Source: an uncultured Clostridium sp.
GTDB taxonomy: Bacteria > Bacillota > Clostridia > Clostridiales > Clostridiaceae
Length of the DNA: 64,000 nucleotides
NCBI RefSeq assembly: GCF_947072515.1
Contig: NZ_CAMTIG010000008.1
Coordinates: forward strand, 36,999-100,998
Direction of reading: 5' to 3'
In this document: piece after piece, positions 25,386 to 33,903 of the stretch
Layout of the letters: every line of letters starts with the position of its first letter
How positions within the stretch are numbered: position 1 is the stretch's first letter
Notes under the pieces: model-generated
What the model saw: the letters and a program-made list of their open reading frames with translations, nothing else
Told to the model about the DNA's origin: nothing
The model's database searches: none
Made by a program: the position numbers and the translations under genes

Positions 25386-27208
25386 TGCTTTTTTTAATTA
25401 ATGTAAAGGATCGTGGCACTATTGATAATTACAATAGTGCTACTATTGATTATAAAGAAAATTCAGCTTCTATTTTAACTTTTACAATATTGAAAAATAG
25501 TTCTTTTTTTAATGATTTAAATAAATATATAGATAAAATAGAAGTTATAAATTTTAATAATGAAATAATATTTACTGGAAGAGTATTAGATATTCAAAAA
25601 TCTATGAATGAGCAAGGAGAGTTTATAAATACAGTTACTTGTGAATCAGTTCTTAATTATTTAGTTGATGTAACAGTTCCAGTTTGGAATTTATATGGAG
25701 GTACAGTTCCTAAAAAAGCTCCTGTAGGAGCAGAAGGAAATATCACCGTAAAGGATTTACTAAATAAGGTACTAAATGAATATAATTCAGGAGCTATATT
25801 TCCGATAAAGTTAGGAAATGTAACTGTGGATGGAAATGTAACTTTAAAAACTAATAGACAAACTTGTTTAGAAGTTATTATGAATAGTCTTGTTGAAGTG
25901 TTTGGTGGGATTGTTCAAATTAGGAATGAAAATGGAGTGTACTATTTAGATTATTTAGAAGCACCACCTATATCAGAAGAAATTATAGCTTTTGATATAG
26001 GAGTAAATATACAAAGTATCACAATTCAAGATAAATTAAATAATCTATGTACTAGATTAATAGCCGTAGGAAAAACACAGTCTATGCAAGCAATTGCAAT
26101 AAATGAGGATTTAAGAAAGATTTACGGCGTTATAGACAAAGTTGTACAATTTGATAATGTAACTAATATAGATGAACTACAAGAAAAAGCGGATTTGGAA
26201 ATAAAAAGTATAAATAATTATGTATTAAATGCAAATATAGGGGCGTTAGATTTAAGTTATATAAATAATGACTTTAATAGTTTAGAGTTATATAAAAGTG
26301 TTCAGGTTACTTGTGAGGAACTTGGATATAATAAGCTTCATTATGTGGTTTCTATAACATTAAATTTATTGCAGCCTTTTTTAAGTACTTTTAGTTTAAA
26401 CACAAATAAAGTAACACAAATAGATCAAATAACTCAGTTAATACAGCAAAATAATGTAACAAATCGTGAGATGACAGAAATTCATGGGACTTTGGAAGAA
26501 AAAACATCAAATGTAGAATTTACAGCTTATCAAGAGCAAATAGAAAAAGAACTTAGTAATACTGTGGCTAACGAAAATATATTAGAGCTTGAAGAGGCTA
26601 TTCAAAGAGAATTAAATGGTAAAGTTTCAAATACTGAGTTTATAGAATATAAAGAAGAAATAGCAACAGATTTATCTAATAAAACGTCAAATTTAAAATT
26701 TGGATTATATCAAGAAGAAGTAAATAAAGAATTAGATGCTAAAGTTTCAATTACGGATGCTAGAGGCTATAAAGAAAATATAGCATCACAAATAGAAGGA
26801 AAAGTATCAAACTCAGAATTTGGATTATATCAAGAAAAAATTCAAGGAGAGTTAAATGAGAGAGTAACTTCTGTAGAACTTGAAGAAGTGAGGGAAGAAG
26901 CTTTAAGTAATGGAAAAAACAAATCTATAGTTTGTGGCGGAGTTATAACAAATTTGAAAAGTGGAGATACAGAAACTATAACATTACCTGATATTTTTAA
27001 AAGTTTAAATGGACAGTATCAAGTTGTATATTCCATAGCAAGTATTAAAGCAGATACTGGAGCTGGAATTAGTAATGCAAATATTATTGAAGAAAGTTTA
27101 GATAAGCTAAAAGGCACTTTTACAGTACAAGCTGAAATTGTATCAGCAGAGTTAGGAGAAGTTAAGAATGCTGGAAGTATAGATATTATGTGGTTAGCTA
27201 TTGGGTAG
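25385..27208 (+). CDS. Tail-associated protein Tal (prophage endopeptidase tail family)
   Basis: A 607-residue protein. Residues 1-360 match the Tal hub family (LINVKDRGTIDNYNSATIDYKENSASILTF, TGRVLDIQKSMN, VTCESVLNYLVD); 370-505 consist of about five ~26-residue repeats of the type K-V-SN-x-EF-xxYQExIxxEL, predicted as a trimeric coiled coil; the last ~95 are a beta domain (SIVCGGVITNLKSGDTETITLPDIFKSL). No peptidase catalytic motif is obvious. It forms the tail-tip spike under Dit. Confidence 0.78.
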   Translation: MLFLINVKDRGTIDNYNSATIDYKENSASILTFTILKNSSFFNDLNKYIDKIEVINFNNEIIFTGRVLDIQKSMNEQGEFINTVTCESVLNYLVDVTVPVWNLYGGTVPKKAPVGAEGNITVKDLLNKVLNEYNSGAIFPIKLGNVTVDGNVTLKTNRQTCLEVIMNSLVEVFGGIVQIRNENGVYYLDYLEAPPISEEIIAFDIGVNIQSITIQDKLNNLCTRLIAVGKTQSMQAIAINEDLRKIYGVIDKVVQFDNVTNIDELQEKADLEIKSINNYVLNANIGALDLSYINNDFNSLELYKSVQVTCEELGYNKLHYVVSITLNLLQPFLSTFSLNTNKVTQIDQITQLIQQNNVTNREMTEIHGTLEEKTSNVEFTAYQEQIEKELSNTVANENILELEEAIQRELNGKVSNTEFIEYKEEIATDLSNKTSNLKFGLYQEEVNKELDAKVSITDARGYKENIASQIEGKVSNSEFGLYQEKIQGELNERVTSVELEEVREEALSNGKNKSIVCGGVITNLKSGDTETITLPDIFKSLNGQYQVVYSIASIKADTGAGISNANIIEESLDKLKGTFTVQAEIVSAELGEVKNAGSIDIMWLAIG

Positions 27209-27217
27209 GAGTAGCAA

Positions 27218-27448
27218 ATGAATGATGAGTTAATAAAGGAAAAATTAAAAACTCAAGAGAGTAGATTAAATGATCATTCAGAAAGAATAAAAGCACTAGA
27301 ACAATCTAATATTGAATTAAAAGTTGAAATAAAAAGTTTATGTGAGGCATTAAGAGAAAGTAACAGCATAATGAGAATCTTTATAGGTATAATATCAACA
27401 GGACTTATAGGGTTCTTTTTTTATGCAGTTGAACATTATGTAAAGTGA
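27218..27448 (+). CDS. XhlA-family lysis-associated membrane protein
   Basis: A 76-residue protein: a coiled coil (ESRLNDHSERIKALEQSNIELKVEIKSL) then one C-terminal membrane segment (IMRIFIGIISTGLIGFFFYAV). This is the hemolysin XhlA layout. It precedes holin and endolysin as in PBSX (xhlA-xhlB-xlyA). Confidence 0.85.
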   Translation: MNDELIKEKLKTQESRLNDHSERIKALEQSNIELKVEIKSLCEALRESNSIMRIFIGIISTGLIGFFFYAVEHYVK

Positions 27449-27460
27449 AGGAGGAGATTT

Positions 27461-27850
27461 ATGGAGAAGGATATTTTAAATCAAATTTTACCTTTAATTA
27501 TAACGGGGATAGTAGCTATTTTAACTTGTTTTATTAAAATAATAGGAACTCATATTATTTCATATTTAGATAAAAAAGAAGAGCTTTTAGAACATCAAAT
27601 AGGGATAGTTAAATTTGAAAAAGAATTATCAATTGGAAAAATGGTGTGGAATGTAGTAGAGGAAAATTTTAGAACTTTTAACTTACAAGATAATAAAATA
27701 AATAAGAGTGATATGTTTAGTGAGGAAATTCATAAATTATTACCAGAGCTAAGTGAAGCTCAAATTGAAACTATAAGACAAGGTATTAGTGGAGAAATAA
27801 ATTTAGGTAAAAGAGTATTGATAAATCCTTATAGTTTTAATAAAAAATAA
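27461..27850 (+). CDS. Phage-type holin (LLH-like)
   Basis: A 129-residue protein with one strong N-terminal membrane segment (ILPLIITGIVAILTCFIKIIGTHIISYL) and a charged cytoplasmic part. Its position directly between XhlA and endolysin, with RBS AAGGAGGAG, fits a holin that opens the membrane to let the endolysin out. Assigned from layout and size more than from residues. Confidence 0.7.
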   Translation: MEKDILNQILPLIITGIVAILTCFIKIIGTHIISYLDKKEELLEHQIGIVKFEKELSIGKMVWNVVEENFRTFNLQDNKINKSDMFSEEIHKLLPELSEAQIETIRQGISGEINLGKRVLINPYSFNKK

Positions 27851-27865
27851 TGTGAGGAAATTAAA

Positions 27866-28840
27866 ATGAGTGATTTAAATATTAAAGGAATAGATATTAG
27901 TAACTATCAAGGTGAAATTGATTTTAAATCTATTGAATTGCAAGATTTTGAAGTATGTATTATAGAAAGTGGAGATGGAATAACTTTTACTAATCTATAT
28001 TTAGATAATCAGTATGAAGGAGCAAAAAATGTAGGTTTGAAAGTAGGATTTTATCATTTTTTTAGAGCGGAAGATGATTGTATTCTTCAAGCACAAGCTT
28101 TCTATAATAGAATAAAGGATAAAGAATTTGAAGTATGCCCAGTATTAGATGTAGAAGTTACAATGGGAGTACAAAATGTAACACAATCAGTATTAAATTT
28201 TATAGAAGAGTTTGAAAAAATTAGTGGATATGAATGTATTATATATACCTATGTAGATTTTGCAAAATTATATTTAGGCAAAGAATTATCTAAATATAAC
28301 TGCTGGATTGCTGATTATGGAGTAGAGGATATACCAAGAACAATTTTTAATAAATATGTGGGATGGCAATATACAGATTTAGGCGAGATTGAAGGATTAG
28401 AAGACCAGTTTGATTTTGATAAATTTAGTTCAGAAATATTTTTAGATAAGAATAAGCATAGAAAAGAAAAAAATGTAAAAATAGATATTAAAAATAATAT
28501 TGATGAACCATTATGGAAAAAATGTATTAGTGGACAAATAGTGAAAAATTTACAGTATGAGTTGGATATTCAATTTGATGATAATTTAGTAGTAGATGGA
28601 TGGTTTGGAGAATTAACATTGAATGCTTGTGTAAATATATATTTTGGAGCAGAAGGTGAAATAACTAAAATTATGCAGGAAAGGTTAATAGCGAAAGGTT
28701 TTAGTTGTGGAGTTTTTGAAGCTGATGGTATATATGGATTAGATACAGAAAGGGCGTTAAAGAGTTTTCAAAAGACTAATAGATTAGTTGCAGATGGAGT
28801 TTGTGGAAAAGAAACTTGGAGAGTTCTAATGCTTATTTAG
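27866..28840 (+). CDS. Endolysin: GH25 muramidase with peptidoglycan-binding domain
   Basis: A 324-residue lysin that cuts the glycan backbone of peptidoglycan. The GH25 domain (residues 1-185) opens with GIDISNYQGEIDFKSIE; catalytic acids lie in the DVEV motif (PVLDVEVTM) as in other GH25 enzymes; GWQYTDLGEIEG and DFDKF close it. Residues 215-324 carry two peptidoglycan-binding repeats (DGWFGELTLNACV, DGIYGLDTERALKSFQ, DGVCGKETW). There is no signal peptide, so it needs the holin. The same two-repeat domain recurs alone in the protein at 60272-60601. Confidence 0.9.
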   Translation: MSDLNIKGIDISNYQGEIDFKSIELQDFEVCIIESGDGITFTNLYLDNQYEGAKNVGLKVGFYHFFRAEDDCILQAQAFYNRIKDKEFEVCPVLDVEVTMGVQNVTQSVLNFIEEFEKISGYECIIYTYVDFAKLYLGKELSKYNCWIADYGVEDIPRTIFNKYVGWQYTDLGEIEGLEDQFDFDKFSSEIFLDKNKHRKEKNVKIDIKNNIDEPLWKKCISGQIVKNLQYELDIQFDDNLVVDGWFGELTLNACVNIYFGAEGEITKIMQERLIAKGFSCGVFEADGIYGLDTERALKSFQKTNRLVADGVCGKETWRVLMLI

Positions 28841-28863
28841 TTTTAAAATAAAATATGTTAGAG

Positions 28864-28908
28864 AGCCTATAGCTAGATTTAAAAAAAATTTAGTTATAGG
28901 CTTTTTAA
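28864..28908 (+). terminator. Terminator closing the tail locus
   Basis: AGCCTATAGCTAGATTT pairs with AATTTAGTTATAGGCT, then TTTT. It closely matches the terminator at 19250. Confidence 0.8.
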
Positions 28909-29092
28909 TTTTTTCAAAATATTAAATATATAAACTACAGAATATATGCGTAGTTAAACGAATAAAGAGAAAATTTGAATTTATTTGTTTGTTTCTAAAG
29001 AACACTTGGATTTTGAATGTTTTTAAGTTTGTTTTTATTTACAAAAAGTAGTAGAATTAACAATAAATACAAAATAAGTGGGAGGAGAGAAA

Positions 29093-30172
29093 ATGCATAA
29101 GAAATTATTTATACCAGGACCAGTGGAAGTGAGACCTGATGTATTAGAGAAAATGGCTACGCCTATGATAGGTCACAGAAGCGCAGATGCATCATTTTTA
29201 CAAAGAAGAATAAGTGATAATTTAAGGAAGATTTTTTATACAAAAAGTGAGATACTTTTATCCACAACTTCAGGAAGTGGACTTATGGAAGGAGCTATAA
29301 GGTGTTGTACTTTAAAGAAGGCAGCAGTATTTTCAGTAGGAGCTTTTGGTAAGAGATGGTATGAAATGGCAAAAGAAAATGGGAAGGAAGCAGATCTTTT
29401 TGAGGTTCCTATGGGAGAGGCTATAACTCCAGAAATGGTAGATAAAGCCTTAGCGACAGGGAATTATGATTTAGTTGCAGTTACACATAATGAGACATCT
29501 ACAGGTATTATGAATCCTATTAAAGAGATTGGGAAAGTGGTAAAAAAATATAATGATGTAGTGTATATAGTTGATGGGGTAAGTTCTGCTGTTGGAACTA
29601 GGATTGAAGTGGATATGTGGGGAATTGATATTTTAATAACTTCAACTCAAAAATCTATTGGATTACCACCAGGAATGTCTATATGTACATTTTCAAAAAA
29701 AGCAAAAGAAAGAGCAGAAAAAGTTCCAAATAGAGGATTGTATTTAGATCTTTTAGCCCTTTATAAATATATTCAAAAGAAGGATTATCAGTATCCATCA
29801 ACACCATCATTATCTCATATGTTTGCTTTAGATTATCAGCTTGATTATATTTTGAATAAGGAAGGCTTAGATAATAGATTTAGAAGGCATAGAGAACTTG
29901 CAAAGATGGTTAGAAGTTGGGCTAAAAAGCATTTTGAATTATTTGCAGATGAAAATTATCTATCAAATACAGTAACTGCTATTAAGAATACTAGAGCTAT
30001 AGAAGTATCTATGTTAAATAAAGAACTTGCTATTAGAGGATTTGCTATCTCAAATGGATATGGAAGTTTAAAAGATAAGACTTTTAGAATTGGACATATG
30101 GCAGATTGTACTATAGATGATATGAAAGACTTATTAAGCAATATAAATGAAATATTGAAATTAGAAGATTAA
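29093..30172 (+). CDS. Class V PLP aminotransferase, serine/phosphoserine type
   Basis: A 359-residue alanine-glyoxylate/serine-pyruvate-type aminotransferase. It begins with the family motif KLFIPGPVEVRPDVLEKMATPMIGHRS; the PLP lysine is in STQKSIGLPPGMS; the substrate arginine region is at the C-terminus (FRIGHMAD). Next to a SerA-like dehydrogenase it most likely makes phosphoserine from 3-phosphohydroxypyruvate. The ATG at 29093 follows GGGAGGAGAG; an in-frame GTG overlaps the RBS. No T-box is visible in the 180 bases upstream. Confidence 0.85.
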   Translation: MHKKLFIPGPVEVRPDVLEKMATPMIGHRSADASFLQRRISDNLRKIFYTKSEILLSTTSGSGLMEGAIRCCTLKKAAVFSVGAFGKRWYEMAKENGKEADLFEVPMGEAITPEMVDKALATGNYDLVAVTHNETSTGIMNPIKEIGKVVKKYNDVVYIVDGVSSAVGTRIEVDMWGIDILITSTQKSIGLPPGMSICTFSKKAKERAEKVPNRGLYLDLLALYKYIQKKDYQYPSTPSLSHMFALDYQLDYILNKEGLDNRFRRHRELAKMVRSWAKKHFELFADENYLSNTVTAIKNTRAIEVSMLNKELAIRGFAISNGYGSLKDKTFRIGHMADCTIDDMKDLLSNINEILKLED

Positions 30173-30207
30173 AGATGAATATCTTCTAGTTTAAGGGGGC
30201 TAAATAA

Positions 30208-31116
30208 ATGTATAGAATACTGACTAATGACGGATTACAAGTTGGGGCGATTGCTAAGTTAAAAGATTTAGGTTTTGAAGTAGTAAATCATCATTATGAT
30301 CAAAGTATTTTAGGTGAAGAACTTAAAAAGTTTGATGCAGTAGTTATCCGTTCAGCCACAAAGTTAACAGCAGAAGTTTTAAAAGAAGCTAAAGGTGGAA
30401 ATTTAAAACTGGCCATAAGAGCAGGGGTTGGAATAGATAATATAGATATAAATTATGCAAAAAGTATTGGGATAGAAGTTAGAAATACACCAAATTCAAG
30501 TTCAGATTCTGTAGCAGAACTTGTTATTGGTCATATGTTTTCATTAGCAAGATTTATTGGGGATGCTAATGTTACTATGAGAAATGGTAAATGGAATAAA
30601 AAACTATATCAAGGAAATGAAATTTCGGGAAAAACTCTTGGAATAATTGGAATGGGGCGAATTGGTAGAAGTTTAGCTAAAAAGGCTGAAGGATTAGGAC
30701 TGAATGTAATTTACTATACTATTGAAGGAAAGCATGAAGATTTAAAATATGATTTTAGGACTTTTGAAGAGGTTCTTAAAAATTCAGATTACATTTCACT
30801 TCATGTTCCATATGATAAAGATAAGGGAGCATTAATTAGTGATAAAGAGTTTGATATAATGAAGAAAGAAGCATATTTAATTAATTGTGCTAGAGGAAAA
30901 GTAGTCGATGAAAAGGCTCTTTTAAAAGCATTAGAGGAAGAAAAACTAGCAGGAGCAGGAATTGATGTTTTTGAGCAAGAACCAACAATGAATCTAGAAC
31001 TTATAAATCATAGTAAAGTAAGTGTAACTCCTCATATTGGAGCTGCAACAAGAGAAGCACAAAATAGAATTGGAGAAGAGGTTGTAGATACTTTAAAGAG
31101 TTTCTTTAAGATATAA
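30208..31116 (+). CDS. serA: D-3-phosphoglycerate dehydrogenase-like (short SerA)
   Basis: A 302-residue NAD-dependent 2-hydroxyacid dehydrogenase. Substrate domain with RAGVGIDNIDI, Rossmann motif GKTLGIIGMGRIGRSLAKKAEG near residue 147, the signature INCARGKVVDEKALLKAL, and catalytic His in TPHIGAATREAQ. It lacks the ACT or ASB regulatory domains of long SerA, so direct serine feedback is unlikely. The second gene of the serine trio. Confidence 0.87.
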   Translation: MYRILTNDGLQVGAIAKLKDLGFEVVNHHYDQSILGEELKKFDAVVIRSATKLTAEVLKEAKGGNLKLAIRAGVGIDNIDINYAKSIGIEVRNTPNSSSDSVAELVIGHMFSLARFIGDANVTMRNGKWNKKLYQGNEISGKTLGIIGMGRIGRSLAKKAEGLGLNVIYYTIEGKHEDLKYDFRTFEEVLKNSDYISLHVPYDKDKGALISDKEFDIMKKEAYLINCARGKVVDEKALLKALEEEKLAGAGIDVFEQEPTMNLELINHSKVSVTPHIGAATREAQNRIGEEVVDTLKSFFKI

Positions 31117-31124
31117 AATCCTTT

Positions 31125-31186
31125 TTGGGAGTAAGGGATAAATCTTTAGAGTAGTTTCGAGGATTCATACTTTGCTCCCAATTTTT
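31125..31186 (+). terminator. Possible attenuator between serA and the DUF1015 gene
   Basis: TTGGGAG (31125) can pair with CTCCCAA (31175), followed by TTTTTA. The loop is 43 bases, so the structure is uncertain. It lies just before the RBS of the next gene. Confidence 0.35.
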
Positions 31187-31206
31187 ACTTTTAAGGAGAA
31201 GATAAA

Positions 31207-32451
31207 ATGGCAAAGATAAAAGGCTTTAAAGGAATAAGACCAAGAGCAGATTTAGCATCTAAAATAGCAGCACTTCCATATGATGTTATGGATAGTGATG
31301 AAGCTAGAGAAATGGTGAAAAATAACCAGTATTCTTTTTTACATGTAGATAAGGCTGAAGTTGATTTAGATAGAAAAATAGATATTCATGATAAAAAAGT
31401 TTATGAAAAAGCTAGAGATAATTTAAATTTAATGATAGAAAAAGGGCAATTTATTCAAGATAAAGAAGAATGTCTTTATGTATATCAGCAAGTTATGAAT
31501 GGAAGAGCACAAACAGGTTTAGTATTTTGTGCATCTATAGATGATTATTTAAATAATAGGATAAAAAAACATGAATTTACAAGAGCTGATAAAGAACAAG
31601 ATAGAGTAAATCATGTAGATTATTGTGATGCAAATACAGGACCAATATTCTTAACTTATAGAGATGATGATGTAATTTCAGCAGTAATAGATGCTTGGAG
31701 CAAAAAGGATGCTATATATGATTTTATAGCAGAGGATGGAATAGAGCATAGAGTTTGGGCTATAAATAATGAGATAATAGTTAAGGAAATAATAGAATTA
31801 TTTAAAGACGTAAAGTATATGTATATTGCAGATGGACATCATCGTTCAGCATCGGCAGCTAAAGTTGGAGAAATGAGAAGAAAAGAAAATCCAAACTTTA
31901 CAGGAGAAGAAGAGTTTAACTATTTTTTAGCAGTAGCATTTCCAGATAAAGAACTTATGGTAATGGATTATAATAGAGTAGTTAAAGATTTAAATGGTCT
32001 TTCTAAGGAAGAACTTTTAAATAAAATAGAAGAAAAATTTAAAGTAGAAAAATGTGAAAATAATGATGGATTTAAGCCAACAGAAAAGCATACATTTGGA
32101 ATGTGTATAGAAGGTGATTGGTATAAGATTAAAGCTAAAGATGGTACCTTTAATAAGAATCATCCAATTGAAAGATTAGATGTATCGATACTTGGAGAGA
32201 ATTTACTGAAGCCTATATTAGGAATAGAAGATGTTAGAACATCAAAGAGAATTGACTTTATAGGTGGAATAAGAGGAATAAAAGAATTAAATAGAAGAAT
32301 AAATAAGGACATGAAAATAGCATTTTCAATGTATCCAACAGAGATTAGTGATATTATGGCTGTTTCCGATATAGGGGAAGTGATGCCACCAAAATCAACA
32401 TGGTTTGAGCCAAAACTTAGAAGTGGATTATTTATTCATAAATTAAAATAG
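31207..32451 (+). CDS. DUF1015 protein of the serine-pathway cluster
   Basis: A 414-residue DUF1015 protein, recognisable from the opening GFKGIRPRADLASKIAALPYDVMDSDEARE, from KKHEFTRADKEQDRVNH and from the central ADGHHRSASAAKVG motif (near residue 218). The DGHHR motif resembles the active-site loop of ParB/Srx-fold nucleotide enzymes, including the free-serine kinase SerK/SbnI group. With the aminotransferase and SerA it forms a trio seen in many clostridia, which suggests a serine or phosphoserine reaction. The exact function is not established. Confidence 0.82.
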   Translation: MAKIKGFKGIRPRADLASKIAALPYDVMDSDEAREMVKNNQYSFLHVDKAEVDLDRKIDIHDKKVYEKARDNLNLMIEKGQFIQDKEECLYVYQQVMNGRAQTGLVFCASIDDYLNNRIKKHEFTRADKEQDRVNHVDYCDANTGPIFLTYRDDDVISAVIDAWSKKDAIYDFIAEDGIEHRVWAINNEIIVKEIIELFKDVKYMYIADGHHRSASAAKVGEMRRKENPNFTGEEEFNYFLAVAFPDKELMVMDYNRVVKDLNGLSKEELLNKIEEKFKVEKCENNDGFKPTEKHTFGMCIEGDWYKIKAKDGTFNKNHPIERLDVSILGENLLKPILGIEDVRTSKRIDFIGGIRGIKELNRRINKDMKIAFSMYPTEISDIMAVSDIGEVMPPKSTWFEPKLRSGLFIHKLK

Positions 32452-32553
32452 AGAATAAATTAGTAATTAGAGTAATTTTCTTTTTAATATAGGTAATATT
32501 TTATGATATGGTTCTAGCAATAGCAGTTTATGTAGATAATCTTGTAAATATAG

Positions 32554-32742
32554 GAGTATACTACAACTAGCAACACAAATAGTAATAATTCAAATGCTAA
32601 TACTAAAAACAACACAATAGGGCATCCTTTAAGTCCTAAAACTGGTGATGCAAGTGAATTACCAATATACATGTTATTAATATTAGCAGCAGTAGGATTA
32701 GTGGTAAACATAAGAAAAAAGAAAAAATTAGCAGATAAATAA
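32554..32742 (+). pseudogene. C-terminal remnant of a sortase-anchored surface protein
   Basis: An open frame without a start codon. After an in-frame TAG it reads a Thr/Asn-rich linker, then PLSPKTGDASELP, a hydrophobic span (IYMLLILAAVGLVVNI) and RKKKKLADK before TAA. This is the layout of a cell-wall sorting signal with SPKTG in place of LPxTG. The upstream ~100 bases have stops in all frames tried. The bulk of the gene is deleted. Confidence 0.75.
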
Positions 32743-32763
32743 CTTATAAAATTTTAACATGAA

Positions 32764-32796
32764 AAAAGAGGATTCAATTTTGAATCCTCTTTTTAT
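32764..32796. terminator. Bidirectional terminator
   Basis: AAAGAGGATTCAA / TTGAATCCTCTTT perfect stem with T runs on both sides. Confidence 0.85.
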
Positions 32797-32798
32797 AT

Positions 32799-33122
32799 TT
32801 AATAAAGAAGTGAATAGTATCTATCTATAGTTTTCTCAAATTCTAATAAATCTATACTTCTACTATATCGTATAACTTCTTTCCCTTCAGTATATAAAAT
32901 AAGTAAAGGAAGCGAAAAGACATTAAAATGAGCAGAGATATCTATATGCTTTTCACCACTTAATTCCATAGCAAAAATTTTATTATAATCTTTAACAATA
33001 TTGTCCACTTTAAATTTTATTGCTTCACAAGCCCCGCAATCTAATCCGGTAAAATATAGAATAGTAATAGGATTTTCTTTTATATTGTTTTGTATTGTAT
33101 TTATATCAGAAACTTGAATCAT
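32799..33122 (-). CDS. Thioredoxin-like protein
   Basis: A 107-residue thioredoxin-fold protein. The active site is DCGACEAIKFKV, a CGAC dithiol variant of CGPC; LPLLILYTEGKEVIRY supplies the cis-Pro region. No signal peptide, so it acts in the cytoplasm. RBS GAGGTGAT precedes the ATG. Partner unknown; no reductase is adjacent. Confidence 0.82.
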   Translation of the reverse strand: MIQVSDINTIQNNIKENPITILYFTGLDCGACEAIKFKVDNIVKDYNKIFAMELSGEKHIDISAHFNVFSLPLLILYTEGKEVIRYSRSIDLLEFEKTIDRYYSLLY

Positions 33123-33383
33123 AAAATATCACCTCAAAATATATTATATACTCTTTTTATAAAAAATAAGAAAAATATAGTTAATGAAGAAGGATAATAG
33201 AAAAACTACAAAAAATAGAATGTATTTTTACAAATATATAAAAAAATGGATAAAAAGTAATTTGAATATTATAAATAGATTAAAAATAAACTTTAAATTA
33301 AGAAAAGATTAATTATCACGCTTTTAAAGTAATGTTATAATTTAAGATAGAAATTAAATGTAGGGTGGATAAGGTACGTAAAG

Positions 33384-33764
33384 ATGAAAGTAACAGATTT
33401 AAAGAATATAAAATTTAATGATGGAAAAATCTATGAAAACAAAGAAACTAAAATGAGCTATAAGTTAAGCGAAAAACCTCAAAGTATAGGAAAAGAAAAT
33501 AAGTTAAAAATAAACTATAGTAGAAAAGGTCAAGCTGGAACAGTAAAACATAACACAATGAGCAATAAGCTTACTTATAGTAGAAAGAATTCAGCTGTAG
33601 GGGCTAAACGTAACTCAATAACTAAGAAATTAAGTTATAAGAAGAGAAATGGAGATGCCTACACAGTTACAGAAATTATATTGATCGTTGCAATCGTAAT
33701 ACTAGTAATAGGAATAATACTTGCAGGAGCATCAATCTTTTTGAACTATAGTTTAAGAATGTAG
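33384..33764 (+). CDS. Basic repeat protein with C-terminal membrane segment
   Basis: A 126-residue protein of no known family. From about residue 23 it has three to four imperfect repeats of ~21 residues of the type KLxYSRKxxAxxxKxNSxxx, very basic. It ends with one membrane segment (TEIILIVAIVILVIGIILAGASIFL). It looks like a tail-anchored, nucleic-acid- or phospholipid-binding protein. It is followed by a strong terminator and stands before the ECF sigma operon. The 260 bases upstream (33123-33383) show no other gene. Confidence 0.55.
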   Translation: MKVTDLKNIKFNDGKIYENKETKMSYKLSEKPQSIGKENKLKINYSRKGQAGTVKHNTMSNKLTYSRKNSAVGAKRNSITKKLSYKKRNGDAYTVTEIILIVAIVILVIGIILAGASIFLNYSLRM

Positions 33765-33771
33765 TTAAAAT

Positions 33772-33808
33772 AAAGCTATATCGTTATCGATATAGCTTTA
33801 TTTTTTTG
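33772..33808 (+). terminator. Intrinsic terminator
   Basis: AAAGCTATATCG / CGATATAGCTTT stem with T run. Confidence 0.85.
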
Positions 33809-33844
33809 TTTATATGGAAAAAAATAAAAAATATGTTTATATTT

Positions 33845-33872
33845 AAAACTATATAGAAGATTATATCGAATA
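33845..33872 (+). promoter_or_regulatory. Possible ECF-type autoregulated promoter
   Basis: AAAACT (AAC core at 33847-33849) followed, 17 bases later, by CGAATA (33867-33872), the pattern of ECF promoters. It lies 32 bases before an ECF sigma gene and has no sigma-A hexamers. Inference from pattern only. Confidence 0.45.
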
Positions 33873-33903
33873 CATATATGTAGCTACAAAAAAGGAGGAG
33901 AAG

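Larger units (their letters stand above)
15726..28908. mobile_element. Headless siphovirus-type tail locus: probable F-type tailocin
   Basis: About 13 kb holding regulators, tail tube, frameshifted tail chaperones, tape measure, Dit, receptor-binding protein, XkdX, Tal, XhlA, holin and endolysin. No terminase, portal, protease, capsid, head-tail connector, integrase or replication gene is present, and no degenerate remains of them are seen. All tail genes are intact. This gene content matches non-contractile tail bacteriocins such as Listeria monocin and is unlike a decaying prophage. No attachment-site duplication was recognised at the edges (kup terminator on the left, repeated terminator at 28864 on the right). 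Confidence 0.8.

Noticed and set aside
15726..28908. Intact temperate prophage
   Set aside because: No integrase, replication, terminase, portal or capsid gene is found, and no attachment repeats were recognised.
28909..29092. T-box riboswitch before the serine genes
   Set aside because: No T-box sequence, specifier stem or terminator pair is seen in the leader.
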